Notes: generated by a model from the letters alone, not told the origin. DNA of 39,490 nucleotides from Okeania sp. SIO3I5 (GCF_010672085.1 NZ_JAAHHT010000070.1:1-39490), one strand, 5' to 3'; positions 8,634 to 17,912 are shown, counted from the stretch's first letter. A program made the numbers and translations.

Positions 8634-9773
8634 TTAGTGTTTTTTCCAAGCTGATTGATAATATACTTGGGAACCTGTATCTGAGACAAAGTGACAAGTC
8701 AGATAAGAGTTGATAAAACTCTTCCAGATTGGTTCGGTTGACTTGCGATAATATTTACCCAAGATAGGTTTGATTGCCTCTGTAGCTGTTTTCAAGTGAT
8801 AGTGAGGCATATTTAAAAAGATATGATGCGCAACATGAGTACCAATGTCGTGATGAATGGAATTGATAAAACCGTAGTCGCGATCTATGCTAGATAATGC
8901 TCCTTTGAGAAAATACCAGTCATCTCCACGATACCAAGGAATGTCTGCTTCTGTGTGGTGCAGGAAAGTGACTAAATCTAGCCAGATTACAAATATCACA
9001 TAAGGAACCAGGTAATATTTTACTAGAAAAACCCAACCAAATTGATAAGTCAGCCAACCAAGAAAACCTACCATTAACATCCAGAGTGCTGAACTGGTTA
9101 AAACGTCCCATTTTTCATTAGGACGGAATAATGGACTGTTGGGGAGAAAGTGAGAACCTTCACGATTAGGCGATCGCCTAAATAAATAGAGAGGATAAGC
9201 TAATAATGGTAGATAAAAGCGAAATAGTTTTTCATACCAAGGCATGATATTGTACTTACTCTCGGTAACTGGATACCAACTTTCATCAGTGTCAATATTT
9301 CCGGTATTGGCGTGGTGAGTTCTGTGGCTGATGCGCCAACCGTGGTATGGTACAAGAATGGGAGTATGAGACAAATGCCCTATTAAATTATTCACCCATT
9401 TATATTTGGAGAAGGAACCGTGACCGCAATCATGTCCCACTACAAATAATGCCCAAAACATAGTTCCTTGCATTAACCAGAAAATGGGGAAAAAGAACCA
9501 TGAATCTAGATTGTAGGCAATAGCATATAAACCTGCAATAATGCCAATGTCTAGAAAGAAGTAGCTGAGAGACCTCCAGAGGGAAGGTTGAAAGCATTGG
9601 GGAGGAATAGCTGCCCTCACCTGTTGGAGAGTAAATGGTAACTCTATTTTTGATGGAGTTAAGTTTGTGTCAGTTGCTTGATTGAGAACTGTGTTTAATT
9701 CCACTAAATTTTCAATTTTATCTATTTTTACCGATATTTCATCTTTGATTAGTATTACACCAATTCGGAACAC
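8634..9773 (-). CDS. desB: Omega-3 (delta-15) acyl-lipid desaturase DesB
   Basis: A membrane di-iron desaturase that inserts the omega-3 double bond into membrane-lipid acyl chains, using ferredoxin in cyanobacteria. The three histidine boxes are HDCGH (114-118), HRTHH (150-154) and HVAHH (313-317), with hydrophobic segments at about 72-112 and 228-270. Sequences such as HDCGHGSFSKYKWVNNLIGH and SPNREGSHF..SPLFRP match DesB rather than the delta-12 enzyme DesA. The 379-residue ORF starts at GTG (9771-9773). Homology is strong only from about residue 45, and an in-frame GTG at codon 24 is an alternative start. DesB is typically cold-induced; no regulatory site could be identified. Confidence 0.93.
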   Translation of the reverse strand: MFRIGVILIKDEISVKIDKIENLVELNTVLNQATDTNLTPSKIELPFTLQQVRAAIPPQCFQPSLWRSLSYFFLDIGIIAGLYAIAYNLDSWFFFPIFWLMQGTMFWALFVVGHDCGHGSFSKYKWVNNLIGHLSHTPILVPYHGWRISHRTHHANTGNIDTDESWYPVTESKYNIMPWYEKLFRFYLPLLAYPLYLFRRSPNREGSHFLPNSPLFRPNEKWDVLTSSALWMLMVGFLGWLTYQFGWVFLVKYYLVPYVIFVIWLDLVTFLHHTEADIPWYRGDDWYFLKGALSSIDRDYGFINSIHHDIGTHVAHHIFLNMPHYHLKTATEAIKPILGKYYRKSTEPIWKSFINSYLTCHFVSDTGSQVYYQSAWKKH

Positions 9774-10110
9774 TACTTCTACCAGACTAGCAAGTAGTTA
9801 GTGGGAGATGAAACAGTATATAACTTAGCATAATTAGGGAGTAGTTAAGCAGAAGAATTTTCTTGAATTAGGCCAAGAAGAGTTTATCAAAAAAATTGGG
9901 TCGCGCCACCCCGCCTTGATCGGCGAAATGTTTTTGGAGCATTGCTCTAATCGCCGTTACAAAAAGAACTAGGCGCGAATGGCCATTCGCCCCTACTGAC
10001 TTCGTTAAAAGTTGGATTTTGGCTTTTGTCCCAATAGCGATAACCCAAGCTCTGGAGAAAAGCTGGCCCTTCAGAAAAACACCTTGATTATCTATGGATG
10101 GTGTTTCTAC
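9774..10110. other. Intergenic repeat-rich region upstream of desB
   Basis: No gene is supported. It should hold the desB promoter (minus strand). It contains a palindromic block with GGCGCGAATGGCCATTCGCC (about 9972-9991) and short inverted segments around TTGATCGGCGAA and CTAATCGCCG. Confidence 0.4.
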
Positions 10111-10223
10111 TATAGCGCTACGCGAAGCGTGAATAGGGAATAGGGAATAGGGAATAGGGAATAGTGAACTGTCAAAGGATTTGAGGATTTATAAATGTCC
10201 TAACCTTAATGCGTAGCACTATA
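10111..10223. mobile_element. MITE-like element with TATAGC(G/A)CTACGC termini
   Basis: The left end TATAGCGCTACGC (10111-10123) and the right end GCGTAGCACTATA (10211-10223) are inverted repeats with one mismatch, ending in TA. The interior has four GGGAATA tandem units (10135-10163) and the shared block TTTATAAATGTCCTAAC. Relatives are at 17597-17701 and 29456-29572. TA at both ends suggests insertion at TA dinucleotides, as in the IS630/Tc1 group. Confidence 0.6.
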
Positions 10224-10305
10224 AAATACGAGAGGCGATCGCTTCTTGTTCTGCTACTGACAATTTCTCAATTTCCCAAATTACACAGGGAAGTAACTCT
10301 GTCAT
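10219..10305 (-). pseudogene. Antitoxin-like fragment cut off by a MITE
   Basis: The minus strand reads MTELLPCVIWEIEKLSVAEQ then EAIASRIL and a stop. The pattern MTELL..I.EI.KLP..EQDAIA is that of small cyanobacterial antitoxin-like proteins, which normally continue for another 40 or so residues. The TAG stop and all downstream sequence belong to the terminus of the element at 10111-10223, so that insertion truncated the gene after 28 codons. No toxin gene is seen next to it. Confidence 0.45.
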
Positions 10306-10375
10306 GTTCCCAAAATTTATCTATAGCTTTAAGCATTTCCGTGCCGGAATGCTCTGCAAACAGCTATCATATCAA

Positions 10376-10466
10376 CAGGACTTACGCAGAACCGCTATAT
10401 CTAGCAAGGGCGAATGCCATTCGCCCCTACATATGGTGTATAATTCCATATTTTGCGTAAGTCCTG
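10376..10466. mobile_element. CAGGACTTACGC-family MITE, 5-bp target duplication ATCAA
   Basis: A 91-bp element with termini CAGGACTTACGCA and TGCGTAAGTCCTG-type inverted repeats and a central palindrome GGGCGAATGCCATTCGCCC. It is flanked on both sides by ATCAA (10371-10375 and 10467-10471). It carries no coding capacity. Confidence 0.8.
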
Positions 10467-10490
10467 ATCAAATTCCTCTAGTTTGGATAA

Positions 10491-10761
10491 TACAGCAGTT
10501 TTCATTTCGGTAGACCACAGTAGTAGCGTGTCTAGGTTAAAAATGTGGGTAACGAGCGAGTACCCGGAAGACCTTTCCCCCAACCCCTCTCCTGCAAGGA
10601 GACGGTAGAAATACTCCCCCTTCCCTGCTAGGGAAGGGGGTTGGGGGGTTAGGTTTTTACCCACAATTTTAGTCTAGATGCCCTAGCAGGGAAGTTCCAT
10701 GGAACTTCCCTACTGAGTCTTAGTTGTGACGATGTGGTTCATTAATCTGAAAAGCGCTGTA
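10491..10761. mobile_element. TACAGC(A/G)(G/C)TTTTCA-family MITE (large copy)
   Basis: The left terminus TACAGCAGTTTTCA (10491-10504) and the right terminus TGAAAAGCGCTGTA (10748-10761) are inverted repeats, with related subterminal GACCACA and GTGGTTCATT. The 271-bp copy is larger than its relatives at 17487-17586 and 20446-20551 because it carries a C-rich palindromic block (about 10571-10655) and a perfect 22-bp palindrome at 10689-10710. Confidence 0.6.
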
Positions 10762-10908
10762 AGATTCTATCATCAGTATTGGCAAAAACACCAAGTAGGG
10801 TTTAGGTTTGGAAACCAAACCCCTACAAGGCATGAATTGTACCGATACTAACGGAGCGGAAAATTTAGAATCTGATCTAATCCGATCTAGGAAGCTAAGT
10901 GATAACTG

Positions 10909-12549
10909 CTAAACCAATGGGTAGTTTAGATGAGTAATGAGGTAGCTACGAAACATCCGATCCTTGACTACATAATTACCATAAATATCTCTATCGATCA
11001 GCTTTCGTTGCAAAAGACTTTTCAATATTTCTTCAACCGAATAGTTTGGAAGAATCATCAGATTTTCTGTCTCAAAAGTAGCGGCTAGCTTTTCTAGTGA
11101 TACAGAATTCTCGTTTTTTGCGAGTATCCTGATAACTTTTGCTTCATCAACACTGAGGTCAGAACACCACTTTTCAAAAATAGCATTTCCCACATCCCTG
11201 ACGGTTGCTTGTAAAGCTTTTTCCCAAATGTCAATGTCTACAATTCTTGAAAGATGATTACTAAAAAGGTGATAACACAGTAGCTGCATCTCGAATGGAT
11301 GTCCGCCAGAATATTTTAATATATTTTGCATGACTTCTTGACTAAATGAAACTCCTGTTCCTGCAAGAGACTCTCGGATGGTTTCTTTAACCTCTTTTTC
11401 GGTTAACGAAGTCAGTTCTACTCTAGACAAAAAGTATCTAGAGAGGGGATGATGTTTCTCTACAGATGTTACTTCTAACCAATTTGTGGAAGTTGATGCC
11501 AAACCAACTAGAATTTTAGTTTCCATGATTGACTCTGTGGATAGTGCTGATTTGAATGTCATCAAAATCTCTGAAACTGCTGCCAAGTTTTCTAGATCGT
11601 CAAGCAGGATCACAAATACATCGGTTTTATCTTCAATGTCTTCCCATAGTTTGCTAAGAGTATCTCGTAAAAAAGCTTTAGGTGATATTATCTGCTGGTT
11701 ATTTTTGTTGCGCTCAATCTTTAATCCAGATCCGAGTATATTAATTTCAAGAGAATTAAAGAACTCAAGAACTTTCTTAAACCGCTCAACAGGGTAAGGT
11801 AGATCGTGCAAAATGCCTTCTACTATAATACGGGCAACATCCAGTAGATTTGAATCTGCTTGAATGGGTTCGATAGGAACAATACATGAAATATATCCAC
11901 GACTTTGACAGATTTTTTTATATTCTCTGAGTAATGTTGATTTACCTATTCCCCAATCACCGAGAATCAGGAAATGTTCCCGATATTGACTATAAATTGC
12001 TCTATTGAGCTTATCTTCAAAAAATTGGAGTGCTTCTATTCTGCCACCAAAAACAGTGGGTTCCAAACCTGTCATTGGTGTAAAAGGGTTTCCCACTCGT
12101 CTGATTTTCTCGTTACGAGTATCTATAGCTCTTTGAACTGCTGACACTAAAGCTTCAACTGCTGTGGCAGATTTTTCTATAAAATCAAACACACCTTTAG
12201 TCAGAGTTTTCTTTGCTAATTCTACATTTGCATAAGCAGTTATTACAATAATACGGCGGAGTGGATCTAGGTCTAGGGACTCATCTATTAATTCTAATCC
12301 TCCCATTTCTTGCCCAGATGAACCGGGAATTTTTAAATCAACAATCAGCACTTCAAATGGTTGACTTTTTAATTTTTTCAGTGCTGCAATAACTGAATCA
12401 CATTCCTCTACTTCTATAGTAGATTTATAGTTTAAATCCTGTGGTGTACTAAAATTTAAAGATTCCGATCTGATTCTACGTTTTAAAGATTTAACATAGC
12501 TTCTGAGATTATCTTTATTATCATCTACAATTAATATTCTCAATACCAT
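10909..12549 (-). CDS. Response regulator with C-terminal AAA ATPase module
   Basis: A 546-residue cytoplasmic protein. The receiver domain covers about 1-135, with acidic pocket Asp9/Asp10, phosphoacceptor Asp71 in IVDLKIPG, Thr104 in TAYAN and Lys126. From about residue 165 an AAA/Orc1-like ATPase follows: Walker A GDWGIGKST (197-205), Walker B VFVILLDDLEN (311-321), and a helical lid with a winged-helix-like C-terminus (about 440-546). It lies downstream of the kinase at 12628-14094 in the same operon (78-base gap), so that kinase is the probable phosphodonor. Phosphorylation probably gates ATP-dependent assembly, by analogy with other ATPase regulators, but there is no sigma-54 GAFTGA motif. 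Output and target are unknown. Confidence 0.85.
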   Translation of the reverse strand: MVLRILIVDDNKDNLRSYVKSLKRRIRSESLNFSTPQDLNYKSTIEVEECDSVIAALKKLKSQPFEVLIVDLKIPGSSGQEMGGLELIDESLDLDPLRRIIVITAYANVELAKKTLTKGVFDFIEKSATAVEALVSAVQRAIDTRNEKIRRVGNPFTPMTGLEPTVFGGRIEALQFFEDKLNRAIYSQYREHFLILGDWGIGKSTLLREYKKICQSRGYISCIVPIEPIQADSNLLDVARIIVEGILHDLPYPVERFKKVLEFFNSLEINILGSGLKIERNKNNQQIISPKAFLRDTLSKLWEDIEDKTDVFVILLDDLENLAAVSEILMTFKSALSTESIMETKILVGLASTSTNWLEVTSVEKHHPLSRYFLSRVELTSLTEKEVKETIRESLAGTGVSFSQEVMQNILKYSGGHPFEMQLLCYHLFSNHLSRIVDIDIWEKALQATVRDVGNAIFEKWCSDLSVDEAKVIRILAKNENSVSLEKLAATFETENLMILPNYSVEEILKSLLQRKLIDRDIYGNYVVKDRMFRSYLITHLNYPLV

Positions 12550-12627
12550 AATTTATAACTCCCATAAAATAAAAGCTTGTAAAGAGGTTAGATTTTCACT
12601 TACACATTTGTCTATAACTTTAGAAAT

Positions 12628-14094
12628 TTAACTCTCATTAAATAAAAGAGTAATAGTCGTCCCTTTTTCACAAGATTCTAATCTTAAGTCACCTCCCATT
12701 TGATGTATGATTTGATTAATTATATGTAATCCTATTCCCGAACTACTTTGACTTTCTACAACTTCTTTCAGTAGTTTATTTTTGAAATCATCCCTAATAC
12801 CAGAGCCATTATCTTTAATAGATAAAGTAATCAATCCATCATTTTCATAACTTGCAAATATTTGGATTTTACTACCCGGTTTATGTAATGCCTTTGTAGA
12901 GTTTCTAATCAGTTCAAACAAAATACTCTTGATTTGATCTGAATTCCCTAGAATAGTTCGACCTTTGAGATTTTCCTGTATTTTGACTTCCATTTCTATA
13001 TTTGAAGGTAATCTATGTCTATACAAATACTCAACTTCAGCTATTAGCTCCTCAATCTTAATAGCTTCCATTTGTGGCTGACCTATATTAAGAGAATATA
13101 TCAACTTTTGTAGACATATTTGACTATGTTCAATACTTCTTTGAATTACTTCACACTCCTCTAAAATTTCTGGTGAGTTATTAGATAAATAGCGAATTTC
13201 TTGGTTAGCTCCTCCAATATTTAAAAATTCTCCTTTCAGACTATGAGCTACATCAGCACAAATTATTTGATACATTTCGTAAGTTTGGTCGCTTATATCT
13301 TTTTCCTCAGAAGTATCCACTAATGAAAGTTGTTGATTTGCGAAATTGAGTTCATCCGATTTACTAGATTGGAGCTGATTTTTTATACTTCTCCAGAGAT
13401 TAAATCTTTGCTTAGATTTTACAGAAGTTTCAACCTCTTTTTGTAAATATGATTTTTGATATTCCTGCAACTTTTTCTCTAACTCTTCAATTCTATCCTG
13501 AGCTTGTTTAAGCTCACCTCTAACTTGATCATTTGTTTTAATATAATAATCTAGACGATTTGCAAAATTATTTATAAGTATCTCAGAACTATTTGTTTTT
13601 TTAGCTGAATCAATCAATTGTGTTACATGATCCACAAACTCTTTATGACGCACTATTGGTTTTGGGAAATAAGCATCAGCACCACTTTCGTTCAAAAAAT
13701 CTTCTTGATCGCCTAACGTTGCATGAGCAGTAACTAAGACTACAGGTATTAATGCAGTTTTAGGATTAGATTTCAATATTTGAGTAATTTCAATTCCATC
13801 AACAGCTTTGCCCTGGTAAACACTACGAGCTAGAGAAGTATCCATCAAGATAATGCTAATTTTACCTGACTCCGCTAAGTTTAGTATCTCCTCCACATCT
13901 TCTGTATGCAAAGTAGGATACCCACCGCGTTGTTTCAGAATTCTTGAAAACATAGTAGCATTAAGTTCATCATCTTCAACAATTAGGACAGTATCGTTAT
14001 CATAATTCCCCGTAGGGATAATATTTTCACTAAAATCCATAACATAAGACGGATCTGGTTCAATATTTAGTTTTTCTGGTATTGAATCATTCAT
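12628..14094 (-). CDS. Receiver-histidine kinase hybrid
   Basis: A 488-residue soluble kinase without membrane helices. The N-terminal receiver domain (about 34-160) has Asp41/Asp42, phosphoacceptor Asp85, Thr122 and Lys145. A coiled coil of roughly 185-225 leads to a dimerisation/phosphotransfer segment with candidate His284 in DVAHSLKGEF. This is not a textbook H-box and should be checked. The HATPase domain (about 345-488) has the N box FELIRNSTKAL, G1 KDNGSGI and G2 SSSGIGLHI. A good ribosome binding site, GAGGTGA, precedes the ATG at 14094. It is first in a two-gene operon with the REC-AAA gene. The sensing input is not in this polypeptide, so it probably receives a phosphoryl group or signal from another protein. 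Confidence 0.87.
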   Translation of the reverse strand: MNDSIPEKLNIEPDPSYVMDFSENIIPTGNYDNDTVLIVEDDELNATMFSRILKQRGGYPTLHTEDVEEILNLAESGKISIILMDTSLARSVYQGKAVDGIEITQILKSNPKTALIPVVLVTAHATLGDQEDFLNESGADAYFPKPIVRHKEFVDHVTQLIDSAKKTNSSEILINNFANRLDYYIKTNDQVRGELKQAQDRIEELEKKLQEYQKSYLQKEVETSVKSKQRFNLWRSIKNQLQSSKSDELNFANQQLSLVDTSEEKDISDQTYEMYQIICADVAHSLKGEFLNIGGANQEIRYLSNNSPEILEECEVIQRSIEHSQICLQKLIYSLNIGQPQMEAIKIEELIAEVEYLYRHRLPSNIEMEVKIQENLKGRTILGNSDQIKSILFELIRNSTKALHKPGSKIQIFASYENDGLITLSIKDNGSGIRDDFKNKLLKEVVESQSSSGIGLHIINQIIHQMGGDLRLESCEKGTTITLLFNES

Positions 14095-14509
14095 AAAATC
14101 ACCTCAACTTCTCCGAGTTTTGTGAAAAAACCTTCAGTTCTCAAAAGATTATGATAATCAGGACTTTTGATAAAGAAATTAATTAGAAGGTATTTTAACA
14201 AAGGAACAAGAAACAGGCAAGTGCAAACAGAAATTATAACAATTTGAAAAAAGAATGTTACGAATAGTTTGGTTAACAAAATGGTTACAATCAGATGTAG
14301 ATTTGGCAGAATCGAATTCTTTCTTTCTTCAAAAATGATAATAACAGCTCTTTCTACTGTACGGGTGATTCGCTTGCTCACCCCTACGACTACTATAAAC
14401 AGTTCCAGTATTTGTAGCAAACATTTATAAAATTGGTATGAATAAACCCCAGTGTAAGGACATTCCATAAGGGCGTCCCTACCAGGTTGCGGAAAGATTG
14501 TTTATTACA
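14095..14509. other. Intergenic region upstream of the kinase operon
   Basis: AT-rich with no supported gene. A 125-codon open frame on the minus strand here (14091-14468) is hydrophobic and low-complexity and reads through a repeat-like segment near 14360, so I do not call it a gene. The kinase operon promoter is expected here. Confidence 0.4.
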
Positions 14510-14593
14510 CAGGACTTACGCAAAATATCGAATTATACACCATCTGTAGGGGCGAACCCGTTCGCTAGGTATAGTGGTTTTGCGTAAGTCCTG
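14510..14593. mobile_element. CAGGACTTACGC-family MITE, target duplication TTACA
   Basis: An 84-bp element bounded by CAGGACTTACGCAAAAT and TTTTGCGTAAGTCCTG, with core GGGGCGAACCCGTTCGC. It is flanked by TTACA on both sides (14505-14509, 14594-14598). Confidence 0.85.
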
Positions 14594-14618
14594 TTACAGT
14601 TATTTAATGAGACATGAT

Positions 14619-14709
14619 CAGGACTTACGCAAAAAACGAAATTACACACCATCTGTAGGGGCGAATGGCATTCGCCCTCCCTATATGTAGAGTCTCCGCG
14701 TAAGTCCTG
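14619..14709. mobile_element. CAGGACTTACGC-family MITE, target duplication ATGAT
   Basis: A 91-bp element whose core GGGCGAATGGCATTCGCCC is palindromic. It is flanked by ATGAT on both sides (14614-14618, 14710-14714) and lies only 25 bp from the previous copy. Confidence 0.85.
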
Positions 14710-14989
14710 ATGATATTACAACCGAAGTAACTCTTAGAGAGATGGGGAGTGGGGAGATGCATGGCTGTTTCATTCTAGTCAAACGCATTGGGGAGATGAG
14801 TTTGGGAACTTTGCTTCGGTGGGTATAGCTGTTTCAAAGTATTGTAAGTTAATGATTGAGGGAGAACGAGAGGTAAGGGGATAGGGGAATAGAAAAACTC
14901 ACAAAAATTTGCCGATTTTTCAGCCCATGAGGAGAAAAGTGTGGAGATTGGGGGAACTATTGAATCAACTTTTTGGGAGTTTCTCCCCA

Positions 14990-15093
14990 CACCTCCTACA
15001 CTTCCGACACCTCCCACACCTCCCACACCTCCCACACTTCCCACACTCCCCACACCTCCCACACCTCCCACACCTCCCACACTCCCCACGCTT
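14990..15093. repeat. Tandem nonamer array (CACACCTCC-type)
   Basis: About eleven imperfect 9-bp units (CACACCTCC, CACACTTCC, CACACTCCC) end right at the ppk1 stop codon. A second array of the same type is at 32985-33072, next to the stop of another minus-strand gene. Apparent proteins rich in G, V and S or in P, T and H over this stretch are translations of the repeat. Confidence 0.85.
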
Positions 15094-15094
15094 T

Positions 15095-17257
15095 CTAACT
15101 ATGCGCTACAGTTTCCATCAAAATTTTATGGGAACCAAGTTCAGGAGAATTATCAGTAGGACGACGCTGAATATACTGACCATCTGGTAGCAAATCCCAA
15201 GCTTGGCGGTTGTCAGATAATAGAATCCCCATAATCTCTTGCAACTCTTTCGTGAGATCGGGATCTTCCACAGGTGTAATAGCTTCAACTCGGCGATCGA
15301 GATTACGAGGCATCCAGTCAGCAGAACCAATATACACCTCTTCCTTACCTTTATTATGGAAGTAGAAAATGCGAGAGTGTTCTAAATAACGTCCGACAAT
15401 ACTCACCACCTTAATATTTTCACTGATATCTTCTAAACCCGGACGCAGACAGCAAATACCACGGATAATCAAATCAATTTTCACCCCTGCTTGGGATGCT
15501 TTATACAAATTAGCAATGATTTCAGGGTCTACTAAAGAGTTCATTTTGGCAACAATACGACCTGTATCTCCATCTTGGCAATTCTCAATTTCCCGACGAA
15601 TCAGTTTGATAAAGCGATCGCGCATATTCACAGGCGCCACGAACAACTTCCGGTAAGACTGCTGCCGGGAATATCCTGTCAAGAAATTAAACAAATCTGC
15701 TAAATCTGCTCCCAATTCTGGGCGACAACTCAACAAACCCAAATCGGTATAAAGTTTAGCCGTCTTAGAATTATAATTACCAGTGCCAATATGAACATAA
15801 CGACGGATATGACCTTCTTCCTGACGCACCACCATCACAATTTTAGTATGAGTTTTCAGACCTGCTAAACCATAAACCACATGAACGCCAGATTGTTCTA
15901 ATTTCCGCGCCCATTGAATATTATTTTCTTCATCAAATCTTGCTTTCAATTCCACCAATGCTGCTACTTGTTTGCCATTTTCAGCTCCAGCAATCAAAGC
16001 ATTAACAATGGGTGAATCTCCTGAAGTCCGGTAAAGAGTCATCTTAATTGCCAACACATTAGGATCGTGTGCTGCCTGGGTAATGAAACCTTGTACCGTA
16101 TTGGCAAAGGAGTGATATGGATGATGTACCAATAAATCTTTCTGGCGAATGACTGCAAAAAAGTCTATTCCATTCTTCTCATTCAGATTGGCAGTACCGA
16201 TCTCATCACCATAATGTCGCAACCGTGGTGGCATAGTAGATGTCCAACTTGGGTCTTTGAGTGTTGGCAATGGCAACCCTAGAAATGACATTAAATCTTT
16301 GAGATCGAGTAATCCCTCTACTGTGTAGACATCTTTTTCCGACAACTCCAACTTTTCCATTAATATCTTTTTTAACTTACTTGGCATTCTTGGATTAATT
16401 TCCATTCTGACTACGGTACCACCGATACGCCGTTTTCGTAATTCTTTCTCGATCGCTAACAGCAAGTCATCACCTTCATCTTCCTGTACTGCTACGTCAG
16501 CATCACGAGTAATCCGAAATAGGTGATATTCCTGAATATCCATACCAGGAAACAGAGAACCTAAATTGTGAGCAATGATTTGTTCGAGAGGAACTCCCAT
16601 CCAATTTACAGTTTGAGTTTTTTCTTCTACTTGTAATTTTTCTGGTAATGGCAAAAATCGAGGTAATATTTTCGGCACTTTAATTCTGGCTAATAAATCT
16701 TCTTGAGTTTCGGGATTTTTGAGCATTACTGCTAAGTTAAAACTGAGATTAGATAAATAAGGAAAAGGATGACTAGCATCAATAGCTAGAGGTGTAAGTA
16801 CAGGAAATATGTGTTCTTCAAAATAGTTTTTTAGATATATTTTTTGTTCTTGATTTAAGTCTATATAATTTAGGATATAAATGCCATTTTTGCTTAATTC
16901 TGGTCGTAAAGTTTCCTCAAAAAATTTGTGTTGTAAAGAAACCATTGGTAATAGTTTTTGATTAACTCCATCTAGTTGTTCTTGGGGAGTACGACCATCA
17001 GGAGTTAATTTATGCACATCAGCTTCTATTTGTTTTTTCAAAACTGCTACTCTAACCATAAAATATTCATCTAAGTTAGAGCTAAAAATTGCTAAAAATT
17101 TTAAACGTTCTAATAAGGGAGTACGGGGGTCTAAACCTTCAGATAAAACTCTACGGTTAAACTCTACCCAACTAAATTCTCTGTTAAAATAGTATTCTGG
17201 GTCACTGAAACTTTTTTTCACAGGAGTTTCTGCTGCATTCTTTTTATTTTTGGACAT
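15095..17257 (-). CDS. ppk1: Polyphosphate kinase 1
   Basis: This enzyme reversibly polymerises the gamma phosphate of ATP into inorganic polyphosphate, the cell's phosphate and energy store. The 720-residue protein has family length. The N domain opens YYFNREFSWVEFNRRVL (22-38). The autophosphorylated histidine is His470 in GLKTHTKIVMV (His435 in E. coli), followed by YVHIGTGNYNSKTAKLYTD. A second catalytic-region histidine is in FHNKGKEEVYIGSADWM. Arg/Asn-rich phosphate-binding segments are present, and the enzyme looks intact. ATG at 17257 has no obvious Shine-Dalgarno. The next coding gene upstream is a PhoD-like phosphatase on the same strand about 1 kb away, so a common phosphate-related role is possible but co-transcription is unlikely. 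Confidence 0.97.
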   Translation of the reverse strand: MSKNKKNAAETPVKKSFSDPEYYFNREFSWVEFNRRVLSEGLDPRTPLLERLKFLAIFSSNLDEYFMVRVAVLKKQIEADVHKLTPDGRTPQEQLDGVNQKLLPMVSLQHKFFEETLRPELSKNGIYILNYIDLNQEQKIYLKNYFEEHIFPVLTPLAIDASHPFPYLSNLSFNLAVMLKNPETQEDLLARIKVPKILPRFLPLPEKLQVEEKTQTVNWMGVPLEQIIAHNLGSLFPGMDIQEYHLFRITRDADVAVQEDEGDDLLLAIEKELRKRRIGGTVVRMEINPRMPSKLKKILMEKLELSEKDVYTVEGLLDLKDLMSFLGLPLPTLKDPSWTSTMPPRLRHYGDEIGTANLNEKNGIDFFAVIRQKDLLVHHPYHSFANTVQGFITQAAHDPNVLAIKMTLYRTSGDSPIVNALIAGAENGKQVAALVELKARFDEENNIQWARKLEQSGVHVVYGLAGLKTHTKIVMVVRQEEGHIRRYVHIGTGNYNSKTAKLYTDLGLLSCRPELGADLADLFNFLTGYSRQQSYRKLFVAPVNMRDRFIKLIRREIENCQDGDTGRIVAKMNSLVDPEIIANLYKASQAGVKIDLIIRGICCLRPGLEDISENIKVVSIVGRYLEHSRIFYFHNKGKEEVYIGSADWMPRNLDRRVEAITPVEDPDLTKELQEIMGILLSDNRQAWDLLPDGQYIQRRPTDNSPELGSHKILMETVAHS

Positions 17258-17486
17258 AGTTAATTGGGGTATCTATTGATATTGGTTTAAGTTGATATTG
17301 ATTGTAAGCTAGTTTTCATCCCTTGTAAAGTCTACTTTTTCTATGAGTTTCACTGTAATTAGAAGCTTTTATCTATTCCTAGGAAAGTTAAAGTTGATAG
17401 CGATCGCTCTGATTTAGTTATCAACATGAAATGCTCAGTTATTCACCTAATTAGATATTTGTCTAGATAAGTTATGTTGTGGTAAA

Positions 17487-17586
17487 TACAGCGCTTTTCA
17501 TTTGAGTAAACCACAAAGCGAATGGCATTCGCCCTCATAAGGTTATCATTTTTTTTATGTGGTTCATTGACCTGAAAACTGCTGTA
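17487..17586. mobile_element. TACAGC-TTTTCA-family MITE
   Basis: A 100-bp element. The left end TACAGCGCTTTTCA and the right end TGAAAACTGCTGTA are inverted repeats with two mismatches, and subterminal AAACCACA matches GTGGTTCA. The core contains GCGAATGGCATTCGC. The outermost TA on both sides could be the duplicated target. Confidence 0.65.
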
Positions 17587-17596
17587 AATGTTTAAG

Positions 17597-17701
17597 TATA
17601 GCAGGGAATAGGGAACAGGGAACAGGGAACAGTTGGAAAAGTGTTTCCTAGTATAAGATTCATCATCAGTCTATGTCCTAATCTTTGCTTCGACTGCTAT
17701 A
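17597..17701. mobile_element. TATAGC-family MITE
   Basis: The ends TATAGCAG and CTGCTATA are inverted repeats. The interior has GGGAATA/GGGAACA tandem units and the family block ATGTCCTAATCTTTGCTTCG shared with the copy at 29456-29572. Confidence 0.6.
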
Positions 17702-17775
17702 ATAGTCATTTCAGTTATCAGTTATCAGTACCTCTGGCTGTTTGCGCAGCATGACCTAGGAAAGTCAGAAGCTTG

Positions 17776-17912
17776 ATATCAAATCCGTTGGCTTCGGAGT
17801 AATATAATTCTGTCGTCGTCATAGAATGGTTAAGGAAGAATGATCATTTACCCCTACAATATAGATTCTTATCTTTAATGCTGAATAACACCGATGCTAC
17901 CGGATTTGATAT
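17776..17912. mobile_element. ATATCAAATCCG-family MITE
   Basis: The left end ATATCAAATCCGTTGGCTTC and the right end, whose reverse complement is ATATCAAATCCGGTAGCATC, form terminal inverted repeats around about 100 bp of non-coding DNA. Other ends of this family are at 19806-20047, 20227, 21826 and 7598. Confidence 0.55.

Noticed and set aside
10401-10664. 87-codon minus-strand ORF including MKTAVLSKLEEFD
   Set aside because: The MKTAV start is the terminus of the TACAGC-TTTTCA element and the rest is made of two other repeats. No native gene remains.
14091-14468. 125-codon minus-strand ORF overlapping the kinase start
   Set aside because: It has hydrophobic, low-complexity composition, part of the frame comes from repeat-like DNA near 14360, and it has no family resemblance. 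Most likely a chance ORF in the promoter region.
14990-15093. CRISPR array
   Set aside because: Units are 9 bp with no spacers; the 145-bp and 219-bp arrays elsewhere also lack repeat-spacer structure. No cas gene was seen in the window.
14775-15190. ORFs rich in G/V/S or P/T/H around the array at 14990-15093
   Set aside because: They are translations of the 9-bp tandem repeat, and one frame overlaps ppk1.
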